DNA from: ZC4RG30 sp039932715
GTDB taxonomy: Bacteria > Pseudomonadota > Gammaproteobacteria > Steroidobacterales > Steroidobacteraceae
NCBI GenBank assembly: GCA_039932715.1
Contig: JBDTPN010000009.1
Span: 34,842 to 98,841 of the forward strand
Length of the DNA: 64,000 bases
Direction: 5' to 3'
Below, piece by piece: positions 44,037 to 53,451 of this stretch. The first letter of the stretch is position 1. Each line of letters opens with the position of its first letter. Position numbers and translations under genes: made by a program. The notes beneath the pieces are model-generated. The model had not been told where the DNA came from. It did no database searches and saw only the letters and a program-made list of their open reading frames with translations.

Positions 44037-44552
44037 TTACATCGAGACGATGTGATCGACGGCCTGTTTGATCAGGTCATCCGAAAGATCCGTGCGTCCG
44101 CCCTTGGCAGGCATGACACCGGAAGTGCCGGTAAATCCCTTGAGCGCATGTTCGTAAAGCGTGGCCTTGCCCTTGGCAATGTGCGGCGCCCAGGCTGTAG
44201 CGTCTCCGGCCTTTGGTGCGCCTGCGATGCCCAGGCCGTGGCAGGCCTTGCAGGTGCCCTCATACACTTCGGTGCCGTTCTTGTAGGTCGCCAGGACCGC
44301 AACCGCGGCGTTGGGGTTGGCAATCGGTTCGATCTTGAGGGCAGTGTTGTCCTGGCCGGCCACTGCGACCCGCGCGGGCGGCGCAATGCGTGCCTGCACG
44401 CTGTCCTGCAGCATCGGTTCTTCGAGGATCTGGGCCATCTGCTCATGCTTTCCCACGTAGCGCGCCAGCGCGAACATCAGGATGGCAAACGTGACCAGGA
44501 TTCCAAGGACCACGCTGAAAACATTGAAAAAGTGGGTGTCGTTCTTGCTCAC
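44037..44552 (-). CDS. Membrane-anchored cytochrome c5-type protein
   Basis: 171 residues: one TM (about 11-30), a linker of about 60, then a single heme site C101-C104-H105 (GTCKACHGLG), with the Met ligand in GVMPAKGG. Class I cytochrome c, exported to the periplasm, shuttling electrons to a terminal oxidase or other partner. No neighbour fixes the partner. Confidence 0.85.
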   Translation of the reverse strand: MSKNDTHFFNVFSVVLGILVTFAILMFALARYVGKHEQMAQILEEPMLQDSVQARIAPPARVAVAGQDNTALKIEPIANPNAAVAVLATYKNGTEVYEGTCKACHGLGIAGAPKAGDATAWAPHIAKGKATLYEHALKGFTGTSGVMPAKGGRTDLSDDLIKQAVDHIVSM

Positions 44553-44657
44553 GTTTGGGTTCCGGCCTGAGGCTACTGCAAGTGGTGATTATATCAGGAA
44601 CTCTTTGCCTTCCCGCCGCCTCCAATCAGTTGTCCACCATATTAGAATCCCGAGCCT

Positions 44658-47135
44658 ATGCCGCGCTTCTATCTGATCCGCACCGTCCTGGCTTTTTCCC
44701 TGCTGGTTCAGGCAGCTGCCGCGTATTCCCAGGCGGCCGCGGGCCCTGTTGCGGCGGGCGCGGCAGCGGCTGGCGCGGACCTTGCGGTGCGCTGGCAAAT
44801 GCTCGATACCTATTGCACCGAGTGCCATAACTCCACTGACTGGGCCGGTGGAATTGCGTTCGATACGCTGACCCCGGCAGACGTGCCGCACGATGTGAAG
44901 TTGTGGGAGGGCGCGGTGCGCAAGCTGCGCGGCCACCTGATGCCGCCACCGGGCAACAAGCAGCCCACGCAGGCGCAGAACGACGCCATGGTGGGCTGGC
45001 TTGAAACCAGCCTCGACGCGCGTACCGAGACCCCGCGTGCCGGGCATGTCCCGGTGCAGCGCCTCAACCGCACCGAATACGCCAACACCGTGCGTTCGTT
45101 GCTGGGCGTGGAGATCAAGGTGCAGGATCTGCTGCCTCCGGAAATCGAAATGGATGGCTTCGACAACATCGCCGCGGCCCTGCAAACGTCGCCGGCGTTT
45201 CTTGACCAGTACCTCAGCGCTGCGCGGTTCATCGCCAGGCAGGCAGTGGGCTCGGATACGCCCAAGCTTTCGAAAACCCTGTACCCGGTGTCAGGCGCAT
45301 CGCAGGACACCTACATTGACGGCATGCCGCTGGGCAGCCGCGGCGGCTTGTCGTTCAAGCATAACTTTGCCGCCGATGGCGAATACCACATCAGCATCCT
45401 CGACCTGGACATCGGTCTTTATCCTTCAGCTGCGGAATCGAACCAGACCTTGGTCATGTATATCGATGGCAGGGAAGTATTCCGCGGCAGCGTGGGCGGT
45501 CCCGAGGATCTGGCACTGGTTGACCGCGAGGGCGCGGACGGTCGGGCCAAGATCATCAAGCGGTTCAGCAATATTCCCGTCAAGGTGGCGGCGGGTACTC
45601 GCACAGTGGTGGTCACGTTCGTTGAGCGGGCGCGCGCACTTTCTGATGAATACGTTGGCGGTGTCGGCGGCCAGAATGGCGGCGATTTCGGCGGCTTTGG
45701 CCGCCTGCACCTGGCGCGGCTGCTCAATGGCGTCGAGGTGGCGGGGCCCTTTGGGCCCACCGCCCTGCACAGCACCGCCAGTCGCGACAGGATCTTCGTT
45801 TGCCATCCCGAAACGGTGGCCGATGAAGAGCCCTGTGCGCGTCGCATTGCCCAACACCTGACCACGCGCGCATATCGACGGCCCGTCACAGCTGCGGATG
45901 TCGATCACCTGATGCCGTTTTTCACGACGGGCCGCAAGGAGGTAGGCAGTTTCGATGGTGGCATCGAGGCGCTGGTGGCCGGAGTGCTGGTGAGCCCGGA
46001 TTACCTTTACAGGGCGATTCAGCCTGCGCCGGATTCGATTGCCGGCGCGGTTTATAAACTGAGTGACCTGGAACTGGCATCGCGCCTGTCGTTCTTCCTG
46101 TGGAGCGACGGGCCGGATGACGAACTGTTGTCCGTTGCCGCCAGTGGCAAGCTGTCGGTCGCCAAGGTGTATGAAGCACAGGTGCGGCGCATGCTGGCTG
46201 ACCCGCGCGCAGCGGCACTGGTCACGGGCTTTGCCATGCGCTGGCTCAACGTTGACGACCTCAAGGCAGTGGAGCCCGATACGCGCCAGTTCCCGCTTTT
46301 CAACGAGCAGATGCGCAAGGACTTTTCCACGGAGATCGAGCTGTTTCTGCGCAGCGTGCTGCTGGACGACCAGAGCATCATGCTGCTGCTATCGGCGGAC
46401 TATTCGTTCCTCAATGAGCGGCTGGCCAGGCTTTACGGAATGCATGATGTATTCGGCCCGCAATTCCGGCGCGTGACGCTGACTGATCCCAACAGGTTTG
46501 GCGTGCTGGGCAAGGGCGCGGTGTTGCTGCGTACCTCCTATGCCAATCGCACTTCGCCGGTGTTGCGCGGTGCGTGGGTGCTGGAACGCATCATGGGCAC
46601 GCCTCCAACCCAGCCGCCGCCGGGCGTCTCTACCAATCTTGATGTACCGCAGGGCCAGAAGCCCACCACGGTACGCGCGCGACTGGAACTGCATCGTGCG
46701 GCCAAGTCCTGCAGCCAGTGCCATGGCGTGATCGATCCCATTGGCCTGGCCATGGAAAACTTCGATGTCATTGGTGCGTGGCGAGAGCGTGATGTTGCCG
46801 CCGATGCACCTATCGAGGCCGACACGGTGCTGCCGAACGGGGTGGCCATCAGCGGGCCGGTGGAGTTGCGCAAACAGCTGCTGTCGCGACCCGAACAGTT
46901 TGCGCTGGCCTTCAGCGAGAAGCTGTTGATGTATGGATTGGGTCGCCAGGTGGAGCCCAATGACATGAAGCAGGTTCGCGAACTGGTGCGCGCGGCAGCC
47001 AAGTCCGACTACCGGTTCGCCGATATCGTGCTGGGCGTGGTCAACAGCGATGCGTTCCGCATGCAGGCGCGATCGAGCGAGAAAAAGGGCGCGGGCAAGC
47101 AGCAGATCCAGGCCAGCGTGGCCGCTGCGCATTAG
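44658..47135 (+). CDS. DUF1587/DUF1592/DUF1588/DUF1585 exported di-heme protein
   Basis: 825 residues with a signal peptide (about 1-25). CxxCH at C53-C56-H57 (YCTECHNS) gives an N-terminal cytochrome-like domain. Then DUF1587 (RLNRTEYANTVRSLLG), DUF1595/1592 (TTRAYRRPVTAADVDHL), DUF1588 (NRTSPVLRGAWVLERIMG) with a second heme motif C685-C688-H689 (SCSQCHGVIDP), and DUF1585. The architecture is abundant in Planctomycetes and some gammaproteobacteria; function unknown. A DUF1552 partner follows 14 nt downstream. Confidence 0.88.
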   Translation: MPRFYLIRTVLAFSLLVQAAAAYSQAAAGPVAAGAAAAGADLAVRWQMLDTYCTECHNSTDWAGGIAFDTLTPADVPHDVKLWEGAVRKLRGHLMPPPGNKQPTQAQNDAMVGWLETSLDARTETPRAGHVPVQRLNRTEYANTVRSLLGVEIKVQDLLPPEIEMDGFDNIAAALQTSPAFLDQYLSAARFIARQAVGSDTPKLSKTLYPVSGASQDTYIDGMPLGSRGGLSFKHNFAADGEYHISILDLDIGLYPSAAESNQTLVMYIDGREVFRGSVGGPEDLALVDREGADGRAKIIKRFSNIPVKVAAGTRTVVVTFVERARALSDEYVGGVGGQNGGDFGGFGRLHLARLLNGVEVAGPFGPTALHSTASRDRIFVCHPETVADEEPCARRIAQHLTTRAYRRPVTAADVDHLMPFFTTGRKEVGSFDGGIEALVAGVLVSPDYLYRAIQPAPDSIAGAVYKLSDLELASRLSFFLWSDGPDDELLSVAASGKLSVAKVYEAQVRRMLADPRAAALVTGFAMRWLNVDDLKAVEPDTRQFPLFNEQMRKDFSTEIELFLRSVLLDDQSIMLLLSADYSFLNERLARLYGMHDVFGPQFRRVTLTDPNRFGVLGKGAVLLRTSYANRTSPVLRGAWVLERIMGTPPTQPPPGVSTNLDVPQGQKPTTVRARLELHRAAKSCSQCHGVIDPIGLAMENFDVIGAWRERDVAADAPIEADTVLPNGVAISGPVELRKQLLSRPEQFALAFSEKLLMYGLGRQVEPNDMKQVRELVRAAAKSDYRFADIVLGVVNSDAFRMQARSSEKKGAGKQQIQASVAAAH

Positions 47136-47149
47136 ATCAGGGGAAATAC

Positions 47150-48499
47150 ATGTATCTGACCCGCAAGCATCTGTCCCGACGCGCAACACTCAAGGGGTTG
47201 GGCGTCGCCGTTGCCCTGCCGCTGCTGGATGCGATGATTCCCGCGGCCACCGCGCTGGCACAGACGGCAGCGGCTCCCAGGATGCGCGCAGGTTTCTTTT
47301 ACCTGCCGCACGGGATGATCATGGACAACACGCCCTATGGCGCCGAGGTCGATGCCTGGACCCCTGCCGGGGCTGGCGCCGACTTCAAGCTCAACACCAT
47401 CATGAGCCCGCTGGAGAAGCACAAGCAGTACCTGACTTCGTTCGCCAATCTTGAGAACGCGGCCAGCGCCAATTCCGTGCACACGCTCAATCCAGCCACC
47501 TGGCTCAGCGCCACGCACCCGGATAACACGCAGCCGGGCGCGCACATGTCGACCACGCTCGACCAGGTGATCGCCGCGAAGATTGGCCAGGACACCACGC
47601 TGCCCTCGCTGGAAGTTTCTTCTGAAACCACCGTGCAGGTTGCCGCCTGCGGCGGCGGGGCGGGCGCGTGTTACTACAGCTCGACGTTGGCGTTTCGCGA
47701 TGAGCATTCGCCGCTGCCCATGGAATACAACCCGCGCAAGGTGTTTCTGCAGCTGTTCGGTGAAGGCGACACCCCGCAGGAGCGCGATGCGGTGATGCGC
47801 CAGACCACCAGCCTCCTCGACCTCATCTCCGATCGCACCAAGGCGCTGGAAAAGACACTGGGACCCAGCGATCGCGCAGTGCTCGAAAACTACCTTGAAA
47901 CAGTGCGCGAGATCGAGCGACGGCTCGAGAAATCAAAAGCGCGCGACCTGTCGAAAGTGAAGTTGCCGGAAGCGCCGGTGGGCGAACTCGACGCATTTGA
48001 TGCGCAGGTGAAAATGATGTTCGACCTGGTGGCGCTGGCCTACCAGGCCAACCTGACCCGCGTTGCGTCATACATCATGGTGGCCGAGGGCACCAATCGC
48101 ACCTACAACCATATCGGCGTGCCGGATTCCTTCCACCCGCTGTCGCACCACGCCAATGACCGCGAGCGGCTGCGCCGCTTGACCAAGGTTCAAACCTGGC
48201 ACATGGAGCAGTTCGCCAATTTTGTTGCCAAGATGGCGGCGACGCCGGATGGCGACGGTTCACTGCTGGATCATTCGATATTCATGTACGGCTCCAACAT
48301 GAGCAACAGCGATCGTCACAACAATTATCCGTTGCCCCTCATTCTCGTCGGTGGTGGCAATGGCAAGCTCAAGGGCGCGCAGCACATACGCTCCCCGGAG
48401 CACACGCCGGTGGCCAACCTGCACTTGACGGTGCTCAACAAGTTTGGCATCGAGCAGAAGAAGTTTGGTGACAGTACGGGCGTCATCCCGGGAGTCTGA
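47150..48499 (+). CDS. DUF1552 Tat-exported protein
   Basis: 449 residues behind GGGGAAA. N-terminal twin-arginine-type signal SRRATLKGLGVAVALPLL. Body has FYLPHGMIMDN, CGGGAGACYYSS, DLVALAYQANLTRVASYIM and FMYGSNMSNSDRHN. DUF1552 proteins resemble the alkaline-phosphatase/sulfatase-like fold (DUF1501 relatives). Always found beside DUF1592-type proteins, so they probably act as a complex. Substrate unknown. Confidence 0.88.
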   Translation: MYLTRKHLSRRATLKGLGVAVALPLLDAMIPAATALAQTAAAPRMRAGFFYLPHGMIMDNTPYGAEVDAWTPAGAGADFKLNTIMSPLEKHKQYLTSFANLENAASANSVHTLNPATWLSATHPDNTQPGAHMSTTLDQVIAAKIGQDTTLPSLEVSSETTVQVAACGGGAGACYYSSTLAFRDEHSPLPMEYNPRKVFLQLFGEGDTPQERDAVMRQTTSLLDLISDRTKALEKTLGPSDRAVLENYLETVREIERRLEKSKARDLSKVKLPEAPVGELDAFDAQVKMMFDLVALAYQANLTRVASYIMVAEGTNRTYNHIGVPDSFHPLSHHANDRERLRRLTKVQTWHMEQFANFVAKMAATPDGDGSLLDHSIFMYGSNMSNSDRHNNYPLPLILVGGGNGKLKGAQHIRSPEHTPVANLHLTVLNKFGIEQKKFGDSTGVIPGV

Positions 48500-48503
48500 T
48501 GGC

Positions 48504-49451
48504 GTGAGCAGGACCGTGGACAGGCGAACCTTGTTACGCGCGGCCACTGGCTTAGGGGTAGGCGCGGCCATTGGCTTCAGCGGCCTGCGCTCCATGGACG
48601 CTCTTGCTTCCTCTCCTGCAGCAAATGTCACAGCGCTGGGTGAGCGACTGCACCTGATCACAGGTGTAGGTGGCAATGTGCTGGCCCTGCAGGGCGATGA
48701 GGGTTTGCTGCTGGTCGACAGCGGTGCGCCCAAACGGGTGGGGCAGTTGCAATCGAGCCTCAAGTCGCTGGCCCGTGGCGCAAAAGTCCGCACCGTTATC
48801 AATACGCACTGGCACCTGGACCAGACCGGTGGCAACGATGTGTTCGGCGGTGAAGGTGTGACCATCATCGCGCACGCCAAGGCGCGTCAACGCATGGCCA
48901 CGCCGCAGTATGTCACCACAGAAGATCGCTACCTTGCGCCAAGAAAGAAAGAGGCGCTGCCCACAAGCATTTTTCGTGACGTGGGCAAGGTGATGTTCGG
49001 CGGCGAAAATCTCGAGTACGGCTACCTGCTCGAAGCCCACACCGACGGGGATCTCTACGTATATCTTCCGCAAGCCAATGTCCTGGCCGTGGGGGATGCC
49101 GCATCGCCGCAGCTGGATCCGGTGCTGGCCTGGTTCGAGGGCGGCTGGTTGGGCGGACGCATCGATTCGCTGGCCAGGCTGCTGGCCATTGGCAACGAAC
49201 AGACGCGCATTGTCGCCGCCACGGGTGCGGTGGTTTCGCGCGCCGAGCTCAAGACCGAGCGCGACGCCTTGCTCACCGTGTTTGATCGCATGTCCGACTC
49301 CATCCGCAAGGGCATGACCACGCAAGACATGCAGAGCGCGAAATTGCTCGACGGCCTGCCGCGCACCTGGGCGAATCCCGACCAGTTCATCTATGACGCG
49401 CACAAGGGAATGTGGGCGCACCACAACACGCTGTCCCACCAGATCGTGTAG
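48504..49451 (+). CDS. MBL-fold metallo-hydrolase with altered HxHxDH motif
   Basis: 315 residues from GTG 48504. Tat-like start DRRTLLRAATGLGVG. Metal motif reads H102-W-H104-L-D106-Q107 (NTHWHLDQTGGN): the fourth ligand, normally His, is Gln. DAASPQLDPV could supply a bridging Asp. The variant THWHxxQ occurs in some MBL proteins. Third gene of the DUF1592 locus, 4 nt after the DUF1552 stop. Confidence 0.82.
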   Translation: MSRTVDRRTLLRAATGLGVGAAIGFSGLRSMDALASSPAANVTALGERLHLITGVGGNVLALQGDEGLLLVDSGAPKRVGQLQSSLKSLARGAKVRTVINTHWHLDQTGGNDVFGGEGVTIIAHAKARQRMATPQYVTTEDRYLAPRKKEALPTSIFRDVGKVMFGGENLEYGYLLEAHTDGDLYVYLPQANVLAVGDAASPQLDPVLAWFEGGWLGGRIDSLARLLAIGNEQTRIVAATGAVVSRAELKTERDALLTVFDRMSDSIRKGMTTQDMQSAKLLDGLPRTWANPDQFIYDAHKGMWAHHNTLSHQIV

Positions 49452-49456
49452 GCCAG

Positions 49457-51001
49457 ATGCAAATCCGACAAATGTTCCTGTTCCTTGCCGCATTGCCGCT
49501 GCTTGCAAGCGCGGCGGATGCGGACCTGTCGACGCTGATCCAGGGCGGGGATCGCAGCGCGGCGCTCGCCGCCGTGCGCGCGGGCGCCAACGTCAATGTC
49601 GCCCAGGGTGATGGTTCGATGCCGCTGATCTGGGCGGTATACAAAGTCGACCCCGAGCTGACGCGTGAGCTCCTCAAACATGGCGCCAACGCAAATGCCA
49701 AGAATGCGCTGGGAGCGACACCGCTGGCCGAAGCGGCAAAGCTGGCCAATCCCGAGCTGGTGCAGTTGCTGATCAAGGCGCGCGCCGACGTCAACGAAGC
49801 CAATGAAGACGGCCAGACGCCGTTGATGCTGGCAGCGCGCACCGGTTCTGTGGAGGTGGCGGAGCTTCTGGTGCGCGCTGGCGCCAACGTCAATGCCAGG
49901 GAATTATGGCGCGAACAAACCGCGCTGATGTGGGCTGCAGGTTCCGGTCAGGCGGACATGACCGCTTACCTGATCAAGCACCGCGCTGATGTGGAAGCGC
50001 GCGCAGCCACCAATGACTGGGGCAGCCAGGTTACCTCCGAGCCGCGGGCGCAATATCGACCCACCGGGGGGATGACGCCGTTGCTTTACGCCATACGCGC
50101 CGGGTGCATGCCCTGCGTGCAAGCCATCCTCAAGGCTGGCGCTGATGTACAACGTCCCACTCCCGATGGCGTCTCACCCCTGATGGCGGCTCTCGATAAC
50201 CTGCAGTTCGATGCAGCCAACTACCTGCTGGACCACGGTGCGAATCCGCATGTGTCCGACTGGTGGGGGCGCACGCCTTTGTACATCGCGGTGGACATGC
50301 GATCTTTCAGCGATCGCTTCCTCATCGGTGCCGGCAACACGCCGGCCGAGGCAGCAGCACCGCCCAACCTGCCCGCCGCGCTGCAGGTGATGCAGCGGCT
50401 GCTCGACGCGGGGGTTGATCCCAATATCCAGCTCAACATGCATCGGCCAGGCAGGGGCGGCAACAGTGGCCGGTTTACCGATGACCTGCTGACTGCCGGT
50501 GCATCGCCTCTGTTGCGCGCCGCGGTGTCATTTGATTCCGAGGCCATTGCCTTGCTGTTGCAGCACGGAGCGATTGTCGATCTGCCCAATGTCATGGGCG
50601 TCACACCCCTGATGGCCGCTTCCGGTCTGGGTGTTTCACAACGCGATACGCGGGGATCCTATGGCCCGGATGCGCAGGATAAGTCGGTGATTGTCCTCGC
50701 CCAGCTGATCAAGGCCGGGGCCAACGTCAACGCGCGGGTGTTCGACACCAGCGGTCACACCGCACTCATTGCGCGTCCCAGTTCCATGACCACCCGACAG
50801 GGCCAGACGGCCATTTTTGGCGCCATTAACTGGGGCTGGCCCAAGGTGGTCAAATTCCTGGTGGAAAACGGCGCCGACTTGACAGTGAAGGATGCGGCCG
50901 GCAGGACCGTCGCCGATGCTCTGGCTGGAAAGGCAGGCGGCCGTGATTTCAAGCCCTCCGACGAAGTCGCCTCTCTCATAAAGAAGGCCGGTGGCGCATA
51001 A
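49457..51001 (+). CDS. Exported ankyrin-repeat protein
   Basis: 514 residues with a signal peptide (FLFLAALPLLASA), then about ten ankyrin repeats with the consensus G-x-TPLMLAA-x-G-x-x-x-x-x-x-LL-x-x-GA (for example DGQTPLMLAARTGSVEV). Late repeats are longer and interrupted by a Gly/Arg linker. Likely a periplasmic or surface scaffold for the other products of the locus; five nt after the MBL gene. Confidence 0.88.
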   Translation: MQIRQMFLFLAALPLLASAADADLSTLIQGGDRSAALAAVRAGANVNVAQGDGSMPLIWAVYKVDPELTRELLKHGANANAKNALGATPLAEAAKLANPELVQLLIKARADVNEANEDGQTPLMLAARTGSVEVAELLVRAGANVNARELWREQTALMWAAGSGQADMTAYLIKHRADVEARAATNDWGSQVTSEPRAQYRPTGGMTPLLYAIRAGCMPCVQAILKAGADVQRPTPDGVSPLMAALDNLQFDAANYLLDHGANPHVSDWWGRTPLYIAVDMRSFSDRFLIGAGNTPAEAAAPPNLPAALQVMQRLLDAGVDPNIQLNMHRPGRGGNSGRFTDDLLTAGASPLLRAAVSFDSEAIALLLQHGAIVDLPNVMGVTPLMAASGLGVSQRDTRGSYGPDAQDKSVIVLAQLIKAGANVNARVFDTSGHTALIARPSSMTTRQGQTAIFGAINWGWPKVVKFLVENGADLTVKDAAGRTVADALAGKAGGRDFKPSDEVASLIKKAGGA

Positions 51002-51008
51002 TGCGCGC

Positions 51009-51509
51009 ATGAAAACACGCAAACAGTGTCTGGCCGCCGGCTTCATCGCCGCTTTGACAATCCCGCTCGCGGTGCATGCCGCAGATCCGCCGCATTGCAA
51101 TGATATTTTCGAAGATGCGCAGCGGCTGGGCTGTTATGACGCCGTATTTGGCAAACCTATTCATTCAGCTGCCACGTCAACAGCTGCTGCGCCTGTTGCA
51201 CCCCTGGCTGTAGCCGCGGGTGCCACCGCCGCCACTGCCGTCATCGCAGCACCCCAAGCGGCCCCCCAGAAAAAAGACAAGGCAGCCAAGCCCGTGTCAT
51301 TCAAGGCCTCGGTGACCACGCTGAGCCAGTCGGCCGACGGCAGGTTCATAGCTACCCTCGACAACGGCCAGAAGTGGCTGCAGACCGAGAAGGACTCCAG
51401 GGATGAGGTCAAGGTCGGTGACACGGTTACGCTGCAGCCCATGATGTTCGGCGCGTGGTCACTGGTTACGAAGTCGGGCTACTTGCAACGCGTGAAACCC
51501 CTGAATTAA
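51009..51509 (+). CDS. Exported hypothetical protein with CYD motif
   Basis: 166 residues from ATG 51009. Signal peptide ending HAAD near 25; mature part begins with PPHCNDIFEDAQRLGCYDAVFGKP (two Cys, a disulfide motif seen in several exported families), an Ala/Pro linker and a C-terminal beta domain (RFIATLDNGQKWLQTEKD, VKVGDTVTLQP). Function unknown; separated from the ankyrin gene by seven nt. Confidence 0.7.
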   Translation: MKTRKQCLAAGFIAALTIPLAVHAADPPHCNDIFEDAQRLGCYDAVFGKPIHSAATSTAAAPVAPLAVAAGATAATAVIAAPQAAPQKKDKAAKPVSFKASVTTLSQSADGRFIATLDNGQKWLQTEKDSRDEVKVGDTVTLQPMMFGAWSLVTKSGYLQRVKPLN

Positions 51510-51531
51510 TCAGGTCCGGCCTGCCCGGGGT

Positions 51532-52755
51532 TCAAACCTTGCGGCCCCCGTAGCGGGGCGAGTCTTTCCGTTCCTGTTCAATGAACTCCTCGAAGCCGGG
51601 GCCGGACGCCACGCTTTCCAGCCGCCGCGCCTGTCGGTCGAGCGATTGAATTGCCGACAGCTTTTCGGCATTACCCAATTTCGCCTGGTTCACGGCGGAC
51701 GTCAGCACGCGAATGGTTTCGTCGTACACCTTGAGCGGCACGGGAAACGGGTGGCCATCCTTGCCACCGTGCGCCAGTGAGAACCGGGCCGGATCGGAAA
51801 ACCGCGCGGGCGCGCCATAGATCACTTCAGCAACCAGCGCCAGTGATGCCACCGTGCGCTGGCCCACGCCGGGCGTCATCAGCAGTTCGGTGAAATCCCT
51901 GGGCCCCCTGTCTGCGGCGGCGGCCAGCACGCCATGCAGGCGCTTGAGCTGCACGTCCGATGCACGCACATCGTGATGCGCGGGCATCCGCAAATGCGGC
52001 AGTGATCGGGTTGTGGGCTCAGGGAACAGCTCGAGCGCGGTGTTGCCGGCGCTGCGCAATTGTCTCAGCACCGACACCGTGCGGTCAGGGCCTGCATTGA
52101 CCAGTTCAAGGCCCGCCTGCCGATTCGAGCAAGCGCGTGCATGGGCCAGGTTGACGATAGTGCCGCAATTGCGGCCGTCGATGGCTGCGTGCGGTGAATC
52201 CAGGAAGCTGCCAGCGTCTTCGGAAAGCCAGTGGTAGCGGCGCGCCTCGGCGCGCTGCGCATTCATGCCCTGCTGCACCACGCACCAGTTTCCGGTGTTG
52301 GTTACAACGACGGCGTGCAGATAAAGTTCATATCCATCCTGCACGGCAGCGCTGTCCACCTTGGCCACCAGGCGACTGGCATGCGCCAGTGCTTCGCCAT
52401 TGAGACCAGTCAGCTCGCCCACATGCAGCAATTCGGCAGGGGTTTGCCGCGAGTGGCGGCCGCGACCTCCGCACACATAGACGCCCAGCTCCTTCTGCAA
52501 CGGCTGCAGACCGCGTTTGAGCGCGCCCATGACACTGGTGGTGATTCCGGAGGAATGCCAGTCCATCCCCATGACTGCGCCGAATGACTGGAACCAGAAG
52601 GGATGCGCCAGGCGACGCAGAAGTTCGTCGCGGCCGTAGTGATGCACTATGGCTTCGGCAATCACACGTCCCAGCAACGTCATGCGGTCGGCCAGCCACG
52701 CCGGCACGCGACCGCCATGCAGCGGCAGGTCGGCCCTGCCTGTGGGCCTGCTCAC
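51532..52755 (-). CDS. DUF763 family protein
   Basis: 407 residues from GTG 52755, which overlaps the alkB stop as GTGA. TGRADLPLHGGRVPAWLADR is the DUF763 N-terminal signature; FQSFGAVMGMDWHSSG and TNTGNWCVVQQGMNA are also conserved. LLMTPGVGQRTVASLALVAE is a helix-hairpin-helix, pointing to DNA or RNA binding. Function unknown, but co-transcription with alkB suggests nucleic-acid repair. Confidence 0.85.
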   Translation of the reverse strand: MSRPTGRADLPLHGGRVPAWLADRMTLLGRVIAEAIVHHYGRDELLRRLAHPFWFQSFGAVMGMDWHSSGITTSVMGALKRGLQPLQKELGVYVCGGRGRHSRQTPAELLHVGELTGLNGEALAHASRLVAKVDSAAVQDGYELYLHAVVVTNTGNWCVVQQGMNAQRAEARRYHWLSEDAGSFLDSPHAAIDGRNCGTIVNLAHARACSNRQAGLELVNAGPDRTVSVLRQLRSAGNTALELFPEPTTRSLPHLRMPAHHDVRASDVQLKRLHGVLAAAADRGPRDFTELLMTPGVGQRTVASLALVAEVIYGAPARFSDPARFSLAHGGKDGHPFPVPLKVYDETIRVLTSAVNQAKLGNAEKLSAIQSLDRQARRLESVASGPGFEEFIEQERKDSPRYGGRKV

Positions 52756-53348
52756 TGCGACACCAGGGTGCGAAACGTGACGGAGTAACGCAGCGACTTG
52801 GTCGGGGAAATGGCATGTTGCCAATTCCAGCGCACCGCCCCGCGCAGTATGTAAGCCGATCGGGGTTCAAGCTGCAGAGCGCGACTTGTTCTTCCAGCTG
52901 GCGGATAAGGGCGCAGCCGCATGCGACCCGCACCTGCCAGCGATACACCGACAATGGTGTCATACACCGGGGCATCGCGATGTCACCCCAGCGGTGTGCC
53001 CGGGCGGTATTCATTTATCAATGCGTGGGTGAATTGAGTGGGTGCGATGCCCGTCCACACGGCAATGCGTTGCCGAAGCGGGTGCAGAAAAAGCGGGATC
53101 GGTTCGGTTGCCTGCAGCTCATTGCGCGTGAAGTCGTAGCGGCCGCCGTAACTGACGACGCGGCGCCGCGCGCTCCATTCCTTGTAAGCGGCTTCGTGAA
53201 ACGGCAGTGTGCCGATCGCATCGATCAGCTCGCGCTCCTCGTCAGGGGTGATGAATTCGTCACGACAGATCATGTCTGTAGGCAGCAAAGGGCTGGCAGG
53301 GAAAAGATCCGGTTGCCGGCCAGCAGCGTGAAAAGTGGCTGATTTCAT
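52752..53348 (-). pseudogene. alkB: AlkB-like 2-oxoglutarate dioxygenase, interrupted by a nonsense codon
   Basis: One continuous frame of 198 codons with TGA at codon 122 (52983-52985). Before it: YEWS-like ARRRVVSYGGRYDF and YRPGTPLG; after it HRDAPVYDTIVGVSLAGAG (Fe ligands H, D) and WNWQHAISPTKSLRYSVTFR (third His, Arg). Homologues read PLGWHRD, so TGA replaces TGG (Trp). Everything else is intact, so this is a recent loss, a sequencing error or read-through. Repairs alkylated DNA in active relatives. The stop overlaps DUF763. Confidence 0.8.
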
Positions 53349-53451
53349 GGGTCAATACGCGCCTGTATATCCATACAGTAGCGCCCGGTCCGCGTCCTTG
53401 CAAGCACCGCAGTGGGTGCCTAGCCACGCCTGGCCTGTCAACTCGGCAAGT

